NCBI GenBank assembly: GCA_015478945.1
Contig: JABUQX010117092.1
Span: 1-29,460 of the forward strand
Direction of reading: 5' to 3'
DNA length: 29,460 nucleotides
DNA from: Trachelipus rathkii
Taxonomy: Eukaryota > Arthropoda > Malacostraca > Isopoda > Trachelipodidae
The number at the start of each line of letters is the position of its first letter. The stretch's first letter is position 1. The notes beneath the pieces were generated by a model that ran no database searches, had not been told where the DNA came from, and was given only the letters and a program-made list of their open reading frames with translations. This document shows, piece by piece, positions 11,899-22,545 of the stretch. The translations under genes and the position numbers were made by a program.

Positions 11899-12654
11899 AT
11901 TGATAATAGCGTATAATACACTCGGAGAGCGTGAGATTATATACGTAGTAGGAGTCCACAGTTCGAGTACTATATATCATATATATATATGACATTAATG
12001 ATAGAGAGATACACGCGCACACGGGCGTGCGAGTGTGTGCTACAAGAATTCATACTTCCCATATGAGCGTGAGGTATTCACACACCGAGCGGGTATAGCG
12101 GAGCGAGTTGGGCGCGAGTAGTGTATACAGGTCGCTATCTATTCCAGCTGTCAAAAGAAGAGTCCTGTCAGGGCTGGAATGACGCATGAATAAGACCTGG
12201 GCCTGTGTGCCAAGCAGTGGTTTTGTTGTTCTGCAGATCTTTCATCCATATTCTTACGCAAGACATCATCTGTAACTGTGAAAATTTTATCTAAAATTTA
12301 TATGAAAACAGTTAATTCGAAAATAGTGCTTCATCAAAGTATTGGAGACTTTAATTTAAAAAATGAAACAGAGACGAAAATATTTCTATTTTTTATTTTC
12401 TTTATTGATACAGATTTGATATTAAAAAAATATTTCATATTGGTATACTATAACATTTCTTAAATGGATCAAAACTTCAACTTGTAGATACATACCTGCA
12501 TCTTTGTCCCAATGTCTTAAGCTGTTGCTCAACGTATTTTAAGGATTTTAGCTTGCAGGATTATGCTTTGAGATACCAAACAAAATGGATCACTTGTTCA
12601 AAGCAAGCAGGAATGAATATCAAGAAAATTCTACTGAAGTTAAACTGAAATAAG
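11899..12654. other. Spacer with an inverted repeat
   Basis: No gene is recognised. ATTCCAGC (12141-12148) and GCTGGAAT (12173-12180) form a perfect 8-bp inverted repeat with a 24-base loop. The piece 11990-12130 is GC-richer and contains GT/CA-like strings. A 61-codon plus frame at 12278-12463 is low complexity (K, I, F, N) and is not called. Confidence 0.4.
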
Positions 12655-12876
12655 TATATACATATAGTTATATATATATACTATATATAAGTATATTAAA
12701 GTATATATAGCTAATATTATATATATATATATTATTATAGGACATATATATACTATATCATATATCTATATCAAGGTCGTCGTGCAATATGTCTATCATA
12801 CTACTTATATATATATAACTATATATAATAATATATATATATAATATTATATATATATAAATATATATATATATTG
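12655..12876. repeat. Interrupted (AT)n microsatellite
   Basis: AT-dinucleotide blocks are separated by a roughly 60-base unique segment around 12770-12805. Confidence 0.9.
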
Positions 12877-13726
12877 ATTTTTATTTTTAGGTAAGTATGA
12901 CGTGGAAGGAACAACTAGTTTAAGTAAGTGATGCATGGGCGATAATTCAACCAAAACAGGTTAGTAACCTTAAACCCTGTTAAGAGGGGTTATAGAGAAT
13001 CCATATGGTCCATTAAATCTGCATTTCTTTTCTCATTGCAGGAAATGGACTAAATGTTAAAAGATTAAATGTTTTCTCATCTAATATATATTGGAATTGT
13101 AAATATTATAAAATCGTAATAAGAATAAACTTATGATAAAAAAGTTGGATAAAACAAGTCAAGCTTTCAGTTGATTCCTTAATGGTTATGGTATATTCAT
13201 CGATGTGAGAGAGACAAACAATTGGAGGGATATACTAATATTGATAAGGGACTATTAGTTCTTAAGTGTGTCTCACTATCGTGTGGGGGTGTGTTGTAGT
13301 ATTTATAAGTCTTTAAACTAATAAACTAATTTAACTAAACTAAAGAGAATTAACATTAATAACATAATTCATCCTCTATATTTTTCTTTCACTGGTCTTC
13401 TTTGCTTTCATCAATATTATTATAAATTCGTCATCTGTCATAATAAGGTATTATTTTGCTTATTCGTAATTGTTTAATACTCAATATAAATATATATAAA
13501 TATATATATATATATATATGTAAAATATACAAAAAATTTCAAATATAACTCTATTTCCACAATAATACAACATTCTAATAGCAGAATGCTAATAAACGTG
13601 AAACTTACAGTAAAATATACGCGTTAACTATTCAATTCACCGAGTTGAACAAACAACACTTTAGTATTATCTTTAAAAGCAATCACTTAGTATATATATA
13701 TTGAATATATATACCCTCAGGTGAAG
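12877..13726. other. AT-rich spacer without a recognised gene
   Basis: It includes a short (AT)n run at 13484-13520. No coding or RNA signal is recognised. Confidence 0.5.
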
Positions 13727-14640
13727 TTTAGTTAGATGGTGAGAGCTGGAACAAGTATCGAGTTTAAATGGGTAGGGTAATGTTGTGGAAGAAGGAATGG
13801 ATGATGCAGAGTGTAGAAAGGAAAGGTTGTGAAATGGCAGGAAGGTGGCTGGGCAATTAAATTCGGTTGTGATGTATAAAGGACTAAGTTCTGGAGTGCT
13901 AGGGGTCTTGCATGAGGGTATGTTGGTTACCAGTGTTATTGTATAGTAGTGAGACTATGGTCTGGAATAAGAAGTATAGATATAAAGTTCAAAAGTGTTT
14001 CAGATGACAAATCTTAGGAGCATGCTAAGGTGTTGAAAGAATTAATAAAATGAGGACTGAACTTATAGAGAGTTGTGTGGTGGAAAGAAAAGGGGTAAAT
14101 GAGAGAATAATGAAAGTAAGTCGTTAAGTTGGTTTGGTCATGTGGGAAAGGATAAATGATAAGTCCGGTGTTAAGCGGATGATAGTGTGAGTGTGTTGGG
14201 AACCCGACCGGCTGGGAGACCGCAGAGAAAGTGGATCGAGTCCGTGAACGAATTCTTGAAGGAGAGAAATGTGAGTTGCAGAGGCGAGAATAAAGGTGCA
14301 TGAATGGGGAGAGAATGGCGGGTTTTGTATGGGGGCAATGGTTTGGGCCCCACTTGGCCAGGGGATGACCCTTACATTGAACGATTTACCATAGTGGAGG
14401 GCCCGTCGCGGTCCCAAGATAAAGTTCTAGGGTGGATTTTCTATCTGTGACGAGTTTCACTAATTAATGGTACAGAGGGGGCGTAAGGCTGGGCTTTTCT
14501 TTTCGACATTTGTCATACTCTCCTTCTGCTTTTCTTTTACGATGCTTGTAGCGCACCTTACTCCCAATCTTGGGAAGAAGAGGTAAGGTAAAGAAAGAAA
14601 GAAAAGAAAAGAAAGAAAGAAAGAAAGAAAGAAAAGTTAA
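13727..14640 (+). mobile_element. LINE family A fragment: RT C-terminal end, 3' UTR and tail
   Basis: Plus-strand reading in shifting frames gives the C-terminal third of the LINE pol found antisense at 1-2090. Near 13740-13800 there is an 'EFK-VG' piece, where the family has 'SEFKYLG'. A 'YGSETMVWNKK'-like stretch follows at about 13940-13975, 'LSWFGHVG' at about 14125-14148, 'NRPAGRP' and 'KWIESVNE' at about 14199-14250, and 'MNGERMAGF', a shifted NEWRGF motif, at about 14300-14330. A stop-rich segment (14340-14590) then looks like 3' UTR. It ends in a (GAAA)n tract at 14591-14635, as expected for a simple-repeat LINE tail. The 97-, 95- and 60-codon minus-strand frames in this interval are antisense shadows. 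Confidence 0.75.
14591..14635 (+). repeat. (GAAA)n microsatellite, probable LINE tail
   Basis: A tetranucleotide run with a few dropped bases directly follows the LINE 3' UTR-like segment. LINE insertions often end in a short simple repeat, so it marks the probable 3' end of the insertion at 13727-14640. Confidence 0.85.
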
Positions 14641-14649
14641 GTAAACAAG

Positions 14650-15690
14650 GTAATGAAGGATAAATATTTAAAGGGCGCTTTCAAAGTAAATCAGTGAATG
14701 TGCGCAATGTTTGAAAACTGTGCAATCTGTAAGCAAATGAAAGTGAGCGGTTGTATTTGCGCAAAGTAGGAAAAGTAAGAATGTAAAGTGAGTGGTGGAA
14801 TGTAAGAGGTGATGCCAAGCGGCTTAAAAGTAAAAAGAAGCCTAGTGAATGTATTAAAAGCCAATAATGTGGTTTTTCAAAAAAAAAAGATGTTTGGATT
14901 ATATAAAAAAAGGAAAAAAGAAAGACTAAAGTTGCATAGTAGGAGGAAAAATGACGTAAATGAACAGTTTAGAAGGAGGCATGAAAATGGGGACTTACGA
15001 GAAGAATAGGAAGCTTTTTTGGAAGGAACGCAAAAATTTCGAACTACAATAAGCTGAAACTGCTTAAGAGAATGCGGACTATTTCGGTTCATGTGATTGA
15101 TGAAGAATGGATGCAAAGAAGATGTGGGGGGAACACTGAAAATCTGCATAACATTGGCAAGCAGTAATAAAAAGGTGATACTGAATGTGTGCTAGTTTGA
15201 TGTGGTAAGAAGAAATAGGTATTTTGGGGAGGAGGTAAATAGGTAGGGTGAGAAGTTGAAGAATGGTAATCTGCAGGCATTGATGGAATTACTGGTGAAA
15301 TTTTCAAGAATGGAGGAGATGGTGAATTGAATGGATTTAGAAACTGTGTAAAAAAAAAGCATTTATGGAGGATATAGTTCAAGGAATTGGAAAGAGAGCA
15401 GTAATAGTTACCCTTTTTTAAGGGCAAGGAGATAAGGGGAACTGTAGGACTATAGGGGAATTACGTTACATGGTTGTAAAGGAAAATATGTACTGTTAAT
15501 ATCGCTCCAAAGAATTCGTCGAAGTGACTGAGGGACTGATTGGTAAAGAACAAGTTGCTTTAGAAGTGGAAAAGGATGTGTGGGATCAAATTTTTTACAC
15601 TGAAACAAATTGATTCAGAAATGAGAGGAAGAAAGATGATAGTTTATAAAACTTGATATATTTTAGGAAAAAAGGTATTATTATTTGGAG
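14650..15690 (+). mobile_element. LINE family A fragment: linker and RT N-terminal half
   Basis: This is a second plus-strand piece of the same LINE family. A basic EN-RT linker runs from about 14780 ('LKVKRSLVNVLKANN', where the family has a '-KRKKEAY' helix). 'DEEWMQRRCG' lies at about 15100-15130, just before the 'WGEHFEN' block. 'AGIDGITGEIFKNGGD' at about 15273-15320 is the conserved RT entry, 'GKGDKGN' near 15423-15443 matches the 'PLYKGKGD-GNC' turn, 'VTEGLIGKEQ' is at 15523-15552, and a 'CV-QIF-LKQ'-like piece is at about 15570-15610. The reading ends near 15680, before the first catalytic aspartate. All parts are in order but in changing frames. The piece lies downstream of a C-terminal end of the same family, so it is either a separate insertion or a rearranged one. 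Confidence 0.75.
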
Positions 15691-16620
15691 AATATGATTA
15701 CTTGTCCATTACAAACCAAGATCAGTACAAATTCCAGAAAGCATTCCAGCCAAGTGGATATCTCACTTTGAACGTATAAAAAAAAAGGACTCCGCCTCAA
15801 TTCTAAAAACAAAAGAGAACAATAAATTCAGTATAGCAACCACTTAAGGTGAGCCTTCTTCTGTATTACTATTTTCTATTATGGTTTAATAAATCTTCCA
15901 AGATTTTTTATATCAAGGTGGAAATAAAGAAACGGCACAGCAATAAACAAGAAACGAAGATATCTAATTGTCGAAATAAGATACATAGACTAGTTAAAAA
16001 CTTTAGGTTGAGATACTTAAAAAAATAAAAAATTGAAAGTAAAAATATATTATCAATATATCGAACAAAATATCGATATTTTTTGTATCGATTATTTGTA
16101 TAATTAAATAGACCATAAAAATCGATTATCATTCACAAAGTCGTAATCGAATCTAGAACACGTCAATTGCGAAAGACGCTCGTACCGAGAACATATTTTG
16201 GTTATTGCTTGTAATTATTTACGAAAGAGATTAGAATTTATTTTATTAATCATAATTTTTTTAAGCCTTTCTGTCCACAAACTATTATTTATGCTTTTCG
16301 CTTGCACGCTTGCTTGGTAATGTCAAGGTTTTCAAATCAAGGGGGACACGGGTGAGTCGCCCTTCTGTTACTGCTCGTTGATTTTCTTTGAAATATTTTT
16401 TTTGTTTGAAGTTTGAGTGAGCTAATTCTTTACTTTTTGCTCAGTAACAGTCGTGGTCTTTCGAGCTGGACATTGATCAAGCAACAAGCTTCCTGGGAAA
16501 ATTAAAAAGATCAGTAATTACTACAGATTTATAGGCAGGCTTAGCAAGCCAAAATACCTTATATTCTTAATTAACACAAACATTACTTTCTCCTGACTTC
16601 TAAACCCATGGCAAAACATG
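15691..16620. other. Spacer without a recognised gene
   Basis: AT-rich, with a slightly GC-richer part at 16140-16500. The 74-codon minus frame at 15908-16132 is Y/F/I/K-rich low complexity. Nothing is identified. Confidence 0.45.
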
Positions 16621-16627
16621 AAACATA

Positions 16628-16830
16628 CTATATATAATTTATATATATATATAATATATATAATATATATATATATAATATATATAAATATAATATGAAT
16701 CATTGTGAAATATTTAGTTTTTATAATTTTCAACTTAGTTTTTTATTTTTAGAGAAACAGAATTCATTGTAAAGATATTAATATTATATATATATATATA
16801 TATACTATATATAATATATTTATAATATAT

Positions 16831-16913
<83 letters not shown>

Positions 16914-17017
16914 TAAATAAAATTTTATTAATTTTAAAAATTTATTTTTTATATATATATATATATATATATTATTATATTATATATATATAATATTATA
17001 TTATATATATATATATA

Positions 17018-17048
<31 letters not shown>

Positions 17049-17050
17049 GG

Positions 17051-17099
<49 letters not shown>

Positions 17100-17115
17100 C
17101 TATATTATATATAGT
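16628..17115. repeat. Cluster of (AT)n microsatellites
   Basis: Three (AT)n arrays at about 16628-16690, 16778-16916 and 16951-17115 are separated by short AT-rich pieces. The 70-codon minus frame over 16521-16733 is made from this repeat. Confidence 0.95.
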
Positions 17116-17149
17116 ATAATATTTATAATAATAAAATAATAATAATAAT

Positions 17150-17545
17150 TAAAGCAATAATCTTAGGGGTAATGCTAGGTGTGTGAAAGGAATTGATAAA
17201 ATGAATGAAAAGGTATTAGAGAGTTATATGGTGTGAAGAAAGGGGTAAAAATGAGAGAATAAATGAAAAGTAGGTTGAAATCATTATGAATGGAAATGGA
17301 AAGGATGAATGACAGTCGGTTGGTTACAGAGGATGTATGGTGGGTGAGTTGTGTTGGGAATCAACCAGCTGGGAGACCGAAAGAAAAAGTCGGATTGAGT
17401 CAAGTGATGAATGTCCTGAAGGAGACGAGGTGTGGTTGGCAGAGGCAGAATAACGGTGCACAATAGAGTGAATGGAGGGGTTTTGTGAGGGGGTAGTGGT
17501 TGTGGCCCACCCTGGGCCAGGGATGAACCCTACACTTGAACGATA
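17150..17545 (+). mobile_element. LINE family A fragment: second copy of the C-terminal end
   Basis: This stretch repeats the C-terminal part of the LINE fragment at 13727-14640 on the same strand. GCTGGGAGACCG is shared exactly (14211-14222 and 17368-17379), as is the GTGTTGGGAA context before it. Translated in pieces it gives a 'GVKKGV-MRE' helix (about 17228-17262), 'NQPAGRPKEK' (about 17357-17390) and 'EWRGFVRG' (about 17472-17495). It stops within ten bases of an (AT)n array at 17542, before the 3' UTR present in the first copy. The 78-codon plus frame over 17472-17708 mixes this end with the AT repeat and is not a gene. The piece could be the distal half of the insertion at 14650-15690, with the middle lost or displaced. 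Confidence 0.75.
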
Positions 17546-17587
17546 TAAATATATATATTATATATTATATAATAATATAATATATAT

Positions 17588-17646
<59 letters not shown>

Positions 17647-17745
17647 ATATAATATATGTTATTATATATATATATATAAATATAATATATATATATATTA
17701 TATTATAATATATATATTATAATATATATATCGATGCATATATAT

Positions 17746-17805
<60 letters not shown>

Positions 17806-17847
17806 CTATATATATACATAAATTTAACCTTTATATATATATATATA
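17542..17847. repeat. (AT)n microsatellite cluster
   Basis: A near-continuous AT array directly abuts the truncated LINE end, with one short interruption at 17731-17738. Confidence 0.95.
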
Positions 17848-18657
17848 ACCCGGCATACACAACTCAACATTGTGACGTAACAACATAGCTAACATAGCGT
17901 ACGCAGTTATGTGTGGCCATTTACGTTGGCTATAAATGAAATTATATTCCCCAGGAACAGTAAACATTGTATACATAGAGCTAGCGTAACTTTCTGAGAG
18001 GCCTGAGCGTAAGATGGATGTGTTTTCAATATTAGTAAAGGAATGTCCTTGTATATTTTAGGTGTGGTTTAGTGATGTGTGAGAATTGAAACTGGCGTCA
18101 ACAAACCTTGCTATAAACTGCAATGATTACGGTAAGCGATTTTTGAAAAAAAAATTTAATACTCATTATATAAAATGTATCAGGAGTTCTCCATAAAGTT
18201 GAACACCTATGCATACCCATAATATGAAGGTGCGAAAAAACATAATGATATGAGGGTGAAAAATACAAAGGCACGGCCACCACCTACCATTCCAGAAGAA
18301 CTCTGATATTACTCTGGCGTGCATATACAATGATAATTATTTTTTATACCAGTCAAAAGAAATACAGGTCAATAAAAATTTAGTGGCTTGAATCAACAGA
18401 AGAAATAATTAGAAAAAAACAAATAATTTTGACCGAAATAATTCTTCCTTGATAAACCGATATAAATAAAAACATTCAAATAACGAGTCAAGTCGATACA
18501 CAGTGAACAAAATTTTCAAAAAGTAACAATTGTGCTTTTAAATATACCGTACTACTGACAGATCGAAGATTCTGCAACACAATAAAATTGTACTTACGAA
18601 ATGAACCCCTTATAACTTACCTTGGATTAAGAGTTTAAAAAATGTAATAAAAAACAC
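17848..18657. other. Spacer without a recognised gene
   Basis: Moderately AT-rich sequence of unique appearance. The 61-codon minus frame at 18098-18283 has no recognisable content. Confidence 0.45.
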
Positions 18658-19081
18658 CTATTGAAGGAGAAGAAATATCTCTCGCTCTAAATCCTGACCT
18701 CTCTTGCGCTGAGCATCTCGAATGGCTTTAGTGCGTTTTCTATTTTCGTCAATACCTCTCGTACTGTAAATAAATAATCACTCTCTCATAGAATAACACT
18801 CCAAATAGTAATGAATCAATAATAATAATAATAATTAATATAATTAATCATAACTATAATTCAAAATAACATAATCTTATAGACATCTACCTTTTTCCCC
18901 AAAGACGGTCAACCCGAACTATTCCGGTAAGCGTGCCTCTTGCCACCAACTCGAAACCGAAACAGGATATAGTAGCAGGATTAGCTAATATGACACATAG
19001 ATTCGTATATATAAGCGCGTGGCAAGCTTTAAGCCGCTGGCGCCTCTCATACCAGGGATTAGTAGAACTCGTCGCAGTCAT
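18658..19081 (-). CDS. Candidate two-exon gene end or relic, function unknown
   Basis: Seen: a minus-strand frame from an ATG at 19081 runs to 18891, where GGGGAAAAAG meets GTAGAT, a good splice donor. A TTTATTTACAG acceptor ends at 18764. Joining 18891 to 18763 removes a 127-bp AT-rich, stop-containing intron. It keeps the reading frame by completing a serine codon across the junction, then continues for 34 codons to a TAG at 18660-18658. The second exon encodes a strongly basic, charged stretch ('DENRKRTKAIRDAQRKRGQ') followed by 'LEREIFLLLQ'. The first has 'NPWYERRQRLKACHALIY' and a hydrophobic middle. The total is about 98 residues, and more exons may lie upstream, since other minus frames at 19090-19500 are also partly open. 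No family is recognised. It overlaps the plus-strand 155-codon ORF, so at most one is likely real. The phase match alone would occur by chance one time in three. Confidence 0.25.
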
Positions 19082-19486
19082 AAACGAATAACCTTACGCC
19101 TTAGAGCTTCAAAGTCGACGGCGGGACGCGGGGGAACCGTTCACGTAATAGGACCATATCTAAAAGTGCAAAAAGGAGTTTATTATTACCACAGGTTGGC
19201 CCAGCGAGTGCCATCCGGTTCGGGGCCATGGCAACCCATTTACCCCCTTCCCTCAGCAAACACCGTCCGCCATATCACCGCACTATATATAGCGACCGCC
19301 TTTTCTTCTCTTGAACTACTGCCAAGGGAACTCACGATTGTTCGTCTCACTGCCAGATTATCATGGCTCACCTGGTTTACCTCTGACCTCAATCCAAGTT
19401 TTTATTCTTCGGTTGGTTTCCTAGCCTCAGATCCGCGTATCGTTATCACTACTATCCAGTCAACAACACTAATTCTTCACGCATAG
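19019..19486 (+). CDS. Longest ORF in the window (155 codons), unidentified
   Basis: An uninterrupted plus-strand frame of 155 codons lies in a GC-richer island (about 18890-19830) within AT-rich surroundings. The start is the first ATG; no Kozak-like context decides it. The product would be basic in its first third (RTRRSHKR), then rich in S, T, L and P, with no transmembrane pattern, zinc motif or known catalytic motif. It overlaps the candidate spliced minus-strand gene over 19019-19081, and several minus frames across it are also open. It could be a transposon relic, an exon, or chance openness from higher GC. I do not recognise the protein. Confidence 0.2.
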   Translation: MASFKPLAPLIPGISRTRRSHKRITLRLRASKSTAGRGGTVHVIGPYLKVQKGVYYYHRLAQRVPSGSGPWQPIYPLPSANTVRHITALYIATAFSSLELLPRELTIVRLTARLSWLTWFTSDLNPSFYSSVGFLASDPRIVITTIQSTTLILHA

Positions 19487-19489
19487 CTC

Positions 19490-21480
19490 ACCGGATAATA
19501 CATCTGCTTAACCAACCCCCCGTTCACCTCCAATACATCATTCCTTTCTCAGCCCAATGACCAAAACACATTTTGCCCTCACGTACCACCCCGTCCTATA
19601 TATCATGCCAGTTCTTATTGTTCGTCCAAATTGGATGTCAGCCCCATGCTTGTAGCCACCTTTCTTCACACCACCATCTCATACAGCTCTCCTCCATGTA
19701 CTGCTCATTGCCTCACTTTTACTCAATTATTGTTCTTCCTATTCATTCACTCAACGGCCTCACACCCCTTAACAAAGACTCCTTGCTGGAATACCGATCT
19801 GAACACAATTGAACTATTAGACATCCTCACATAGTTTAATCTTTACCTTTAAACCATCAATCTAGGTCTTCAAACTATACTACAGTGGCCCTCTCCCATT
19901 AAGGTATGCTTGATTTTACTTACTTATGTGACCGCAAAGAACGGACCGTACCCTTCGCTACGTGTGTCCGAGATGGACCCAGGCGTTCCACGACTCAGAC
20001 AGAAAAATAAACAAAGATATTTTATTTTTATATATATATATTCTAACCATATATACTAAATATTAATATATATAATGCATACTACTAAGCCACCTTCATA
20101 CTGCCTAATAATTACACTAAACCTATATACTACTATATATAATATATACATCTCTGTATACATAGTATACAATCCGTTCTCTTCTTTACTTTCATCCAAT
20201 ACATTTCAATCATCCCTCTAAATGTTTAATAACATCCAAGTCGTCACCCCTTGTCGCCACGCCACGCTCACATACACTAGACGATTAACTTTCAGCCATC
20301 CGAGCGACTGTCCTCACAATCAACATGCCCCAGGATAACAACAGGGCTTGATACTTCTTATAAGGTCCCTCGCTTTTTAGCTTTCAAACCCACCTATGTC
20401 CTATCTACAACTCAGTTATAATATATTCAACACTCTCTCGCAGGCTTGTGAACACCATTAAGCTTAACCTCTCTTTACTCAAATATCTCCTTGCAATACA
20501 ACTAAACTCTAACATTTCAAGTTTAATCAATACCATCCACAAGCTCCATCACTATTAACATTATTAAACAAACTTCAAAGAAAAAAAAATTCCATTCTTG
20601 CCACAAAAATGCAATTTCTCATTATTATTATAACGATAAGTTCCTTATCTTGCACTCTTAACTACTATTATTATTTAATCTTTTAATAATACACATATCA
20701 TAAACACAACTAAGGATCTATTAAAGATTTATCAAAAAAAACTTTAGTGCCGATACTAACCCGATGCCCTTACCCGATTTTGACATCATCAAAAAAATCT
20801 TATATATATATCTTATTTCGTATAATATATTTTCCATAATCCCAATACCATTATATCCAATTATCTCACCATCAAATATACCAAGCCCGACGATGTATAC
20901 TTATTAACAAAGTCCCCTGCCTTCACCTCTTCCCGAACGGGCTTCGTCTATTATATAAATACTTATAAACAATCACTTTTTGACACCATTTATCTTATAT
21001 CAACACGCTTTCATACTATCGTAACTATATATAACTTTATTGATTTTATCCATTCAGAAGTATACTTTTAACTACCAACACCATTATATAATCACTTAAC
21101 CATTCCACAGAAGCTTCCCTATAATATATATATAATTAATATTTCATTAATGTACTTTAGAAGGATACTCATGTTGCAAATCCATATAACCCTATAATTA
21201 CATATTATTTATATATATTCTTCTTCTCCCTTAATTTCTCTCATCTAATCATTTTGTTATACAAATGTTTAAAAGAATTTTGATCTAATGGAAGAATTTC
21301 CACTCACTAAAATTGCACCTTGTCTTCACCAATCAGTCACTTTTTCAGTCTCCTACGACGCAACTCTTATTCGACCTAAAAAGAATATAATACAAGCATA
21401 ATATATATAACCCTTTTTTTTTTTCCTCACTAAAACCCCCCCCCCCAAAAAAACTTCTTTCAAAACTTTATAATAGATTC
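19490..21480. other. Pyrimidine-rich region, possibly antisense repeat debris
   Basis: The plus strand is markedly C- and T-rich, like the antisense LINE fragment at 1-2090, with runs such as (C)13 near 21438-21450. Two overlapping plus frames at 19573-19834 look like antisense shadows. I could not match any minus-strand reading to a LINE domain with confidence, so identity as a LINE remains a guess based on composition. Confidence 0.35.
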
Positions 21481-21950
21481 ACTGGTATAATATCTACAGT
21501 TCAGTAATAATAAAAATAATATATTAATAATAATAATTAATTAAATAATTGATAGTAATTGTTTTATTATTCAAAATGGCTGGATAGTTTATTAAGAAAC
21601 AAGAAGTTAATATGTATCTTTTAGCGGGTAGTTATGTAATTAAAATTGATAATAATGAAACTAATAATAATATTAATATTATTGTTTCAGAAATTGTTAG
21701 AAAATTAATAATATATAGCGTAAATAGAAATAAAAAAAAAGTTTAATAAAAGATAAATATTAACTTTTAGATAGTCGTCATTATGAGCTTTAAAATCACC
21801 TCTATATAACATACTGCCCTCTCTCACGCTAATTTTTTCTTTTTTTAACCTTATAAATATATACGAAATATGAGGACAAGGACTTTGGCATTTAAAGGAA
21901 TATCAAAATAAAGAAGACAATAGAGAAAAACAATCCTAGGTAAGAGAAAC
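21481..21950. other. AT-rich spacer
   Basis: Dominated by TAATAA-like strings around 21500-21740. No gene is recognised. Confidence 0.5.
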
Positions 21951-22545
21951 AGGACATTAGGGAAAATAATTAAAACTAAAATAAGAATGAAGAACCAAGA
22001 GAAACATTAGGTTGCCGTCAAACGAGAAATTCATTACGACCAACAAATTGCGTCAACACTGTATATACCAGATAATGAATGAGTTAAAGAACAAAGAAAT
22101 AGAGAATACACATATTACTCTAAACAATGAAGAAGTAGATCATCTGACGCATGATTTTAACAAAGTGCGCCGTGAGGAGCGTGTTTCCATGGCGTATATC
22201 ATTTCCATCAGAACTACACCATGGGGCACTCAATACACCCTAATCATTAAATAGGAAACAATCAGATTACAAAGATATACTACTTCATCTGAGAGGTGAA
22301 CACCTGAGAGTAAAAGAATTACCCAACGGAAACTATTCGAGAGTGCGCAAACTCTGCTCAGCCTGGAAATATCATGAACTATGATCACTCTAGCAAGAAA
22401 TGATTGACGCCTACCTCTAATTCACTGTAGTGAAAGAGAGGCAAGAACTACCAGAAGGATAGCGTACAAGAGAGCGAACGCACGCTGGAGGATTAGAGTG
22501 GTTCTCGAGAAGTATTGTTGGAGAAAAGAAAAAAGTTAAAAATAT
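21950..22545 (+). pseudogene. Broken ORF upstream of the LTR element, possibly gag-like
   Basis: An 80-codon frame (22012-22254) contains 'NKVRREERVSMAY'. After a frame change, a second frame from 22265 to about 22545 reads 'LRGEHLRVKELPNGNYSR', then 'VRKLCSAWKYHEL', and later 'LEWFSRSIVGEKKK', interrupted by four in-frame stops. The amino acid texture is protein-like, charged and not low complexity. It lies about 1.5 kb upstream of the protease on the same strand, where a retroelement's first ORF would be. No zinc knuckle or gag motif is recognised, so the link to the element is positional inference only. Confidence 0.3.

Noticed and set aside
14014..14417. Three overlapping minus frames of 60-97 codons
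   Set aside because: The plus strand carries the LINE C-terminal motifs here, so these are shadows.
14877..15427. Minus frames of 90 and 112 codons
   Set aside because: They are antisense to the LINE linker and RT entry, and their S/F/P/L-rich composition fits that.
17472..17708. 78-codon plus frame ending in Y/I repeats
   Set aside because: It is a run-on from the LINE C-terminal end into an (AT)n array.
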